Shown here one piece after another: positions 60,863 to 64,000 of a stretch of DNA of 64,000 nt; position 1 is the first letter of the stretch; every line of letters begins with the position of its first letter. The stretch lies in the NCBI GenBank assembly GCA_947575275.1, contig CANPMS010000001.1, forward strand, positions 62,001 to 126,000, read 5' to 3'. Below the pieces are notes generated by a model. That model saw only the letters and a list, made by a program, of their open reading frames with translations, made no database searches and was not told the DNA's origin. The DNA is from an uncultured Clostridium sp. (GTDB lineage Bacteria > Bacillota > Clostridia > Lachnospirales > Lachnospiraceae). A program made the translations under genes and the position numbers.

Positions 60863-62317
60863 ATGAGTAATTCAGCACCAACATCAGCGAGCGATAGAAT
60901 CAGCCTGTTGCTTGATGATAACAGTTTTGTTGAAGTGGGCGCTTATGTTACTGCAAGAAGTACCGATTTCAACATGGCTGACAAGGTCACTCCTGCCGAT
61001 GGGGTAATCACTGGTTACGGCACCATCGATGGAAGCCTTGTGTATGTGTACAGTCAGGATGCTTCTGTATTGGGCGGCTCTTTGGGTGAAATGCACGCCA
61101 AGAAAATTAAGGGCATTTATTCCATGGCAATGAAGATGGGAGCTCCCGTAATCGGTCTGATTGATTGTGCAGGTCTGCGGCTTCAGGAGGCGACTGATGC
61201 GCTTAATGGCTTTGGACAGATGTATTTAAATCAGGCGCTGGCTTCTGGTGTGATTCCCCAGATTTCTGCTGTGTTTGGCGTATGCGGCGGCGGTATGGCG
61301 GTATCCTGCGGAATGTCTGATTTTATTTTTATGGAAGATAAGAAGGCAAGGCTGTTTGTGAATGCTCCAAATGCAATTGACGGAAATCATGTGGAAATGT
61401 GTGATACAGCTTCCGCAGCATTTCAGAGCGGTGAGACAGGGCTTGTAGATTTTATTGGCGATGAGTCGGCCATCCTGTCTCACATTCGCACTCTGATTTC
61501 CATTCTTCCATCAAATAATAAGGATGATATGTCTTACAGCGAATGCACGGACGATTTAAACCGTGTGTGTGCAGACCTTGAGGATTATGTGGGGGCTGCC
61601 GACATTGCGCTGTCTCAGATTTCTGATGATAAGTTCTTCATAGAAGTAAAAAAAGATTATGATAAATCCATGGTAACAGGTTTTATCCGTCTGAACGGAA
61701 CTACCGTGGGCTGTGTTGCCAACCGTACTGCGGTGTACGGGGAAAATGGTGTAAAGGAAGGCGAGTTTGATGCGGTGCTGTCCGCAGAGGGCTGTGAGAA
61801 AGCTGCAAAGTTTGTGTCTTTCTGTGACGCATTCCGCATTCCGCTTCTGACTCTGGTGAATGTAAAGGGCTATAAGACCTGTAAGTGTACTGAGCGCAGA
61901 ATTGCCAAAAACGCAGCGCGTCTGACCTATGGGTTTGCAAGTGCCAGTGTGCCGAAGGTCACAGTAATTGTGGGTGAGGCTTACGGAACTGCTTATCTGA
62001 CGATGAATTCCAAGTCCATCGGTGCAGATGTGGTTTATGCGTGGCCGAATGCAGTAATTGGCATGATGGATGCCACTGCTGCTGCAAAGATTATGTATGC
62101 TGATGAGATTGCCCGGGCTGATGACGGCATTGGGCTGCTGAGCGAGAAGGCGGCTGCTTACCATGAACTGCAATCCAGCGCTGTGGCGGCGGCGAGAAGA
62201 GGCTATGTAGATGATATTATTGAAGCGTGTGACACGAGAAAGCGTGTGATTGCGGCGTTTGAGATGTTATTTACCAAGAAAGAGGATTGTCCGGACAGAA
62301 AACATGGAACAGTTTAG
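60863..62317 (+). CDS. Carboxyltransferase subunit of a sodium-pumping acyl-CoA decarboxylase (MmdA-like)
   Basis: A two-lobed crotonase-fold carboxyltransferase that moves a carboxyl group from an acyl-CoA to biotin. The lobes show VYVYSQDASVLGGSLGEMHAKK, GVCGGGMAVSCGMSDF, and later LVNVKGY and VGEAYGTAYLTMNSKSIG. At about 484 residues it is closer to methylmalonyl-CoA decarboxylase alpha than to the longer glutaconyl-CoA form, and it is not the TIM-barrel OadA. It is followed by an OadG-like subunit, a biotin carrier and the sodium-pump beta subunit, so methylmalonyl-CoA is the best guess. GGAGGG precedes ATG 60863; upstream in-frame codons lack this. Confidence 0.85.
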   Translation: MSNSAPTSASDRISLLLDDNSFVEVGAYVTARSTDFNMADKVTPADGVITGYGTIDGSLVYVYSQDASVLGGSLGEMHAKKIKGIYSMAMKMGAPVIGLIDCAGLRLQEATDALNGFGQMYLNQALASGVIPQISAVFGVCGGGMAVSCGMSDFIFMEDKKARLFVNAPNAIDGNHVEMCDTASAAFQSGETGLVDFIGDESAILSHIRTLISILPSNNKDDMSYSECTDDLNRVCADLEDYVGAADIALSQISDDKFFIEVKKDYDKSMVTGFIRLNGTTVGCVANRTAVYGENGVKEGEFDAVLSAEGCEKAAKFVSFCDAFRIPLLTLVNVKGYKTCKCTERRIAKNAARLTYGFASASVPKVTVIVGEAYGTAYLTMNSKSIGADVVYAWPNAVIGMMDATAAAKIMYADEIARADDGIGLLSEKAAAYHELQSSAVAAARRGYVDDIIEACDTRKRVIAAFEMLFTKKEDCPDRKHGTV

Positions 62318-62333
62318 AATGGGGGACAGATAT

Positions 62334-63107
62334 ATGAAACAGTGTGTGAGAAGGAGATGGTTGGTGTTATGTGCCGTTGTCGGAGTACTTTTACTGACTG
62401 CCTGTTCCCGTGTTGGTGCTGATTCCCGGAACTCTCTGGATTTGCAGCAGGCTGCCTACATTTCTCAGATTACAGAGGCCCTTTTACAGGATATTACCAG
62501 CATGGATGAGGCAGAGGCCAGGCAGTATGAGGAGGATTTACTGGAATTTGGTGAGAATGGACTGGCCAGCGGCGTCACGGCATGGCTTGGCGTAATGAAG
62601 GACACAGGTGCGTTTGTAGGTGTTTTATCCTCTGAAACAGAGCTTTCTGAGGATAAAGGGTTTGTCAGTACCATTCAGGCGCAGTTTGAAAACCGCAATG
62701 CAGAATTTAAGGTATTTTATAGCATGGAGCGCCAAACCCAGAGTTTAAATCCGGTTTCGATTTCCATCAGCCCGGAGTACACCATCGGTGAGAAGATGGT
62801 GAAAGCGGTAATGAACACCATGCTTGGTATGGGAACGGTATTTCTGGTTCTGATTTTTATCAGTCTGATTATTGGCAGTTTTAAGTTCATCTACCAGTTT
62901 GAAAAGAAGATGAGTGTGAAGGAGACGACTGCAGATTCTACGCTGCTGTCAGCTCCCGAAGAGGTATCTGGTAAGGAACTTGCGGATGATTTGGAGCTTG
63001 TGGCAGTTATCACTGCGGCAGTTGCAGCAGTTTCTGACTCCCCGACTGACGGACTGGTGGTGCGCTCCATTAAGAGAGCGCCCGGCGCAAAGTGGAAAAG
63101 AGCATAA
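62334..63107 (+). CDS. OadG-like decarboxylase subunit with lipoprotein-like extension
   Basis: About 257 residues, roughly double a usual OadG/MmdD. The C-terminal ~85 residues are typical: one helix (TMLGMGTVFLVLIFISLIIG, near 163-182), an acidic linker, and the closing DDLELVAVITAAVAAV, VVRSIKRAPGAKWKRA. The first ~150 residues are a secreted part with a signal and lipobox (LLTACS near 19-24) and an alpha/beta domain of unknown family. ATG 62334 has GGGGGA eight bases upstream; the earlier in-frame codons (62250, 62304) lie inside the previous gene. This subunit normally assembles the pump; the external domain is unusual. Confidence 0.8.
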   Translation: MKQCVRRRWLVLCAVVGVLLLTACSRVGADSRNSLDLQQAAYISQITEALLQDITSMDEAEARQYEEDLLEFGENGLASGVTAWLGVMKDTGAFVGVLSSETELSEDKGFVSTIQAQFENRNAEFKVFYSMERQTQSLNPVSISISPEYTIGEKMVKAVMNTMLGMGTVFLVLIFISLIIGSFKFIYQFEKKMSVKETTADSTLLSAPEEVSGKELADDLELVAVITAAVAAVSDSPTDGLVVRSIKRAPGAKWKRA

Positions 63108-63129
63108 TTGGATTAGGAGGATTATTATA

Positions 63130-63498
63130 ATGAAAAATTATACAATCACTGTAAATGGCAACGTGTATGAAGTAACGGTAGAGGAAGGCGTTTCTGCAAA
63201 AGCGGCATCGGAGCCGGCTTTTAAGGCTGCGCCAAAAACAGCGCCGGCGGCTCCTAAGGCGGCAGCTCCGTCAGGCTCAGCAGGTTCTGTGATTGTGGCG
63301 GCCCCCATGCCCGGAAAGATTCTTGCAGTAAAGGCATCGGTAGGACAGGTTGTGAAAAAAGGTGATGTCATTATGGTTCTGGAGGCGATGAAAATGGAGA
63401 ACGAGATCGTGGCTCCTCAGGATGGCACTGTTGCAAGCATTAACAAGGCAGCAGGCGATTCAGTAGAATCCGGCGCGACTCTTGCAACTTTGAGCTGA
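63130..63498 (+). CDS. Biotin carboxyl-carrier subunit
   Basis: It carries the carboxylated biotin from the carboxyltransferase to the membrane pump. N-terminal MKNYTITVNGNVYEVTVEEG is followed by an Ala/Pro-rich hinge and the biotinyl domain with the acceptor Lys in VLEAMKMENEIVAP (Lys near residue 88). About 122 residues, normal for MmdC/GcdC. AGGAGG is at 63115-63120, 9 bases before the ATG. The beta subunit starts 43 bases after. Confidence 0.96.
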   Translation: MKNYTITVNGNVYEVTVEEGVSAKAASEPAFKAAPKTAPAAPKAAAPSGSAGSVIVAAPMPGKILAVKASVGQVVKKGDVIMVLEAMKMENEIVAPQDGTVASINKAAGDSVESGATLATLS

Positions 63499-63541
63499 CA
63501 GTTTGCTGATAAGAAAACAAGTTCTATATGGAGGGATTAAA

Positions 63542-64000
63542 ATGGATTATATTGGAACAACCTTAGTTAATCTTCTTCAGCAGACAGCTTTTTGCAACCT
63601 GACCCTGGGAAACTTCGCTATGATTGGAGTTGCATTTGTATTCCTTTATCTGGCTATCAGGAAAGGATTTGAGCCGCTCCTTTTGGTTCCGATTGCATTT
63701 GGCATGCTGTTGGTTAATATTTATCCGGATATTATGGCAAAGCCTGAAGATATGTCCAATGAGGTAGGCGGACTGCTTCATTACTTCTTTCTCCTGGATG
63801 AGTGGAGTATCCTTCCGTCCCTGATTTTCATGGGTGTGGGAGCGATGACTGATTTCGGTCCGCTGATTGCTAACCCGAAAAGCTTTCTGCTGGGCGCGGC
63901 AGCCCAGTTCGGTATCTATGCCGCTTATATTATGGCAATTCTCATGGGTTTCGGTGACAGAGCCGCCGCAGCCATCTCCATTATCGGCGGAGCGGACGGA
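63542..64000 (+). CDS. Sodium-translocating decarboxylase beta subunit, 5' part
   Basis: The membrane subunit that decarboxylates biotin and exports sodium. Only the first 153 codons are in the window. It begins MDYIGTTLVNLLQQTAFCNL, has several hydrophobic segments and conserved GKGFEPLLL-like (RKGFEPLLLVPIAFG), FMGVGAMTDFGPLIANPKS and, at the edge, IIGGADG, the known substrate/sodium region. GGAGGG precedes the ATG. It completes the decarboxylase operon started at 60863. Confidence 0.93.
   Translation, partial: MDYIGTTLVNLLQQTAFCNLTLGNFAMIGVAFVFLYLAIRKGFEPLLLVPIAFGMLLVNIYPDIMAKPEDMSNEVGGLLHYFFLLDEWSILPSLIFMGVGAMTDFGPLIANPKSFLLGAAAQFGIYAAYIMAILMGFGDRAAAAISIIGGADG

Noticed and set aside
62250..62333. 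Longer N-terminus for the OadG-like protein
   Set aside because: It lies inside the carboxyltransferase gene, and a well-spaced ribosome-binding site supports ATG 62334.

Overview
This window looks like a chromosomal segment from an anaerobic, probably spore-forming Firmicute of the Lachnospiraceae / clostridial cluster XIVa type. The evidence is gene order and content: a Bacillus/Clostridium-type priA-def-fmt-rsmB-rlmN-prpC-prkC-rsgA-rpe-thiN block, a yicC-gmk-rpoZ block, an rpmB-Asp23-FakA-recG block, GerW/YtfJ and DUF2953 sporulation-associated genes, strong AGGAGG ribosome-binding sites, and a sodium-pumping acyl-CoA decarboxylase operon. Base composition is moderate in most genes and visibly more AT-rich around 49-51 kb. 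I saw no rRNA, tRNA, CRISPR array, insertion sequence or prophage.

Layout. 0-7.6 kb: the end of a ClpP-like peptidase, FtsK/SpoIIIE, formate-THF ligase, a MurE-family ligase with a variant DNSR motif, and MurF. 7.6-19.4 kb: replication restart, protein N-terminal formylation and deformylation, rRNA methylation, the PP2C/PASTA-kinase signalling pair, RsgA, Rpe and thiamine pyrophosphokinase, tightly packed on one strand. 19.4-23.2 kb: a vitamin-type ECF S component, serS behind a perfect inverted repeat, and the convergent ribosome-rescue gene rqcH. 23.4-31.8 kb: two membrane proteins of unknown role, then yicC-gmk-rpoZ, rimO-pgsA-cinA, and sporulation-linked genes including an unlisted 45-codon membrane protein. 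31.9-43.7 kb: rpmB, Asp23, FakA, RecG, a two-component system, a DEAD-box helicase with a hairpin leader, proC, a Nudix enzyme, a possible divergent SpoIIM, and XerD. 43.8-48 kb: amidase, topoisomerase III, a hexapeptide-repeat protein and upp.

48-59.3 kb is the accessory part: a lipoprotein, a Fic enzyme with an N-terminal helix-turn-helix, a low-molecular-weight phosphatase behind a short overlapping ORF, a structured RNA candidate with its own promoter and terminator, a pyridoxamine kinase, a patatin, a full MATE exporter facing a half-length MATE, a small lysine/alanine-rich protein behind a perfect consensus promoter, an RsmF-type methyltransferase, and a DUF1576 membrane protein. 59.4-64 kb: a penicillin-binding D,D-carboxypeptidase, then a sodium-pump decarboxylase operon (carboxyltransferase, an OadG-like subunit with an unusual lipoprotein-like extension, biotin carrier, and the start of the beta subunit).

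The strongest leads for something undescribed are the ~165-nt structured transcription unit at 50.8-51.0 kb, the lipoprotein-OadG fusion, the 229-residue MATE that appears to join the start of one lobe to the end of the other, the palindromic serS promoter, and the hairpin leader of the DEAD-box helicase.
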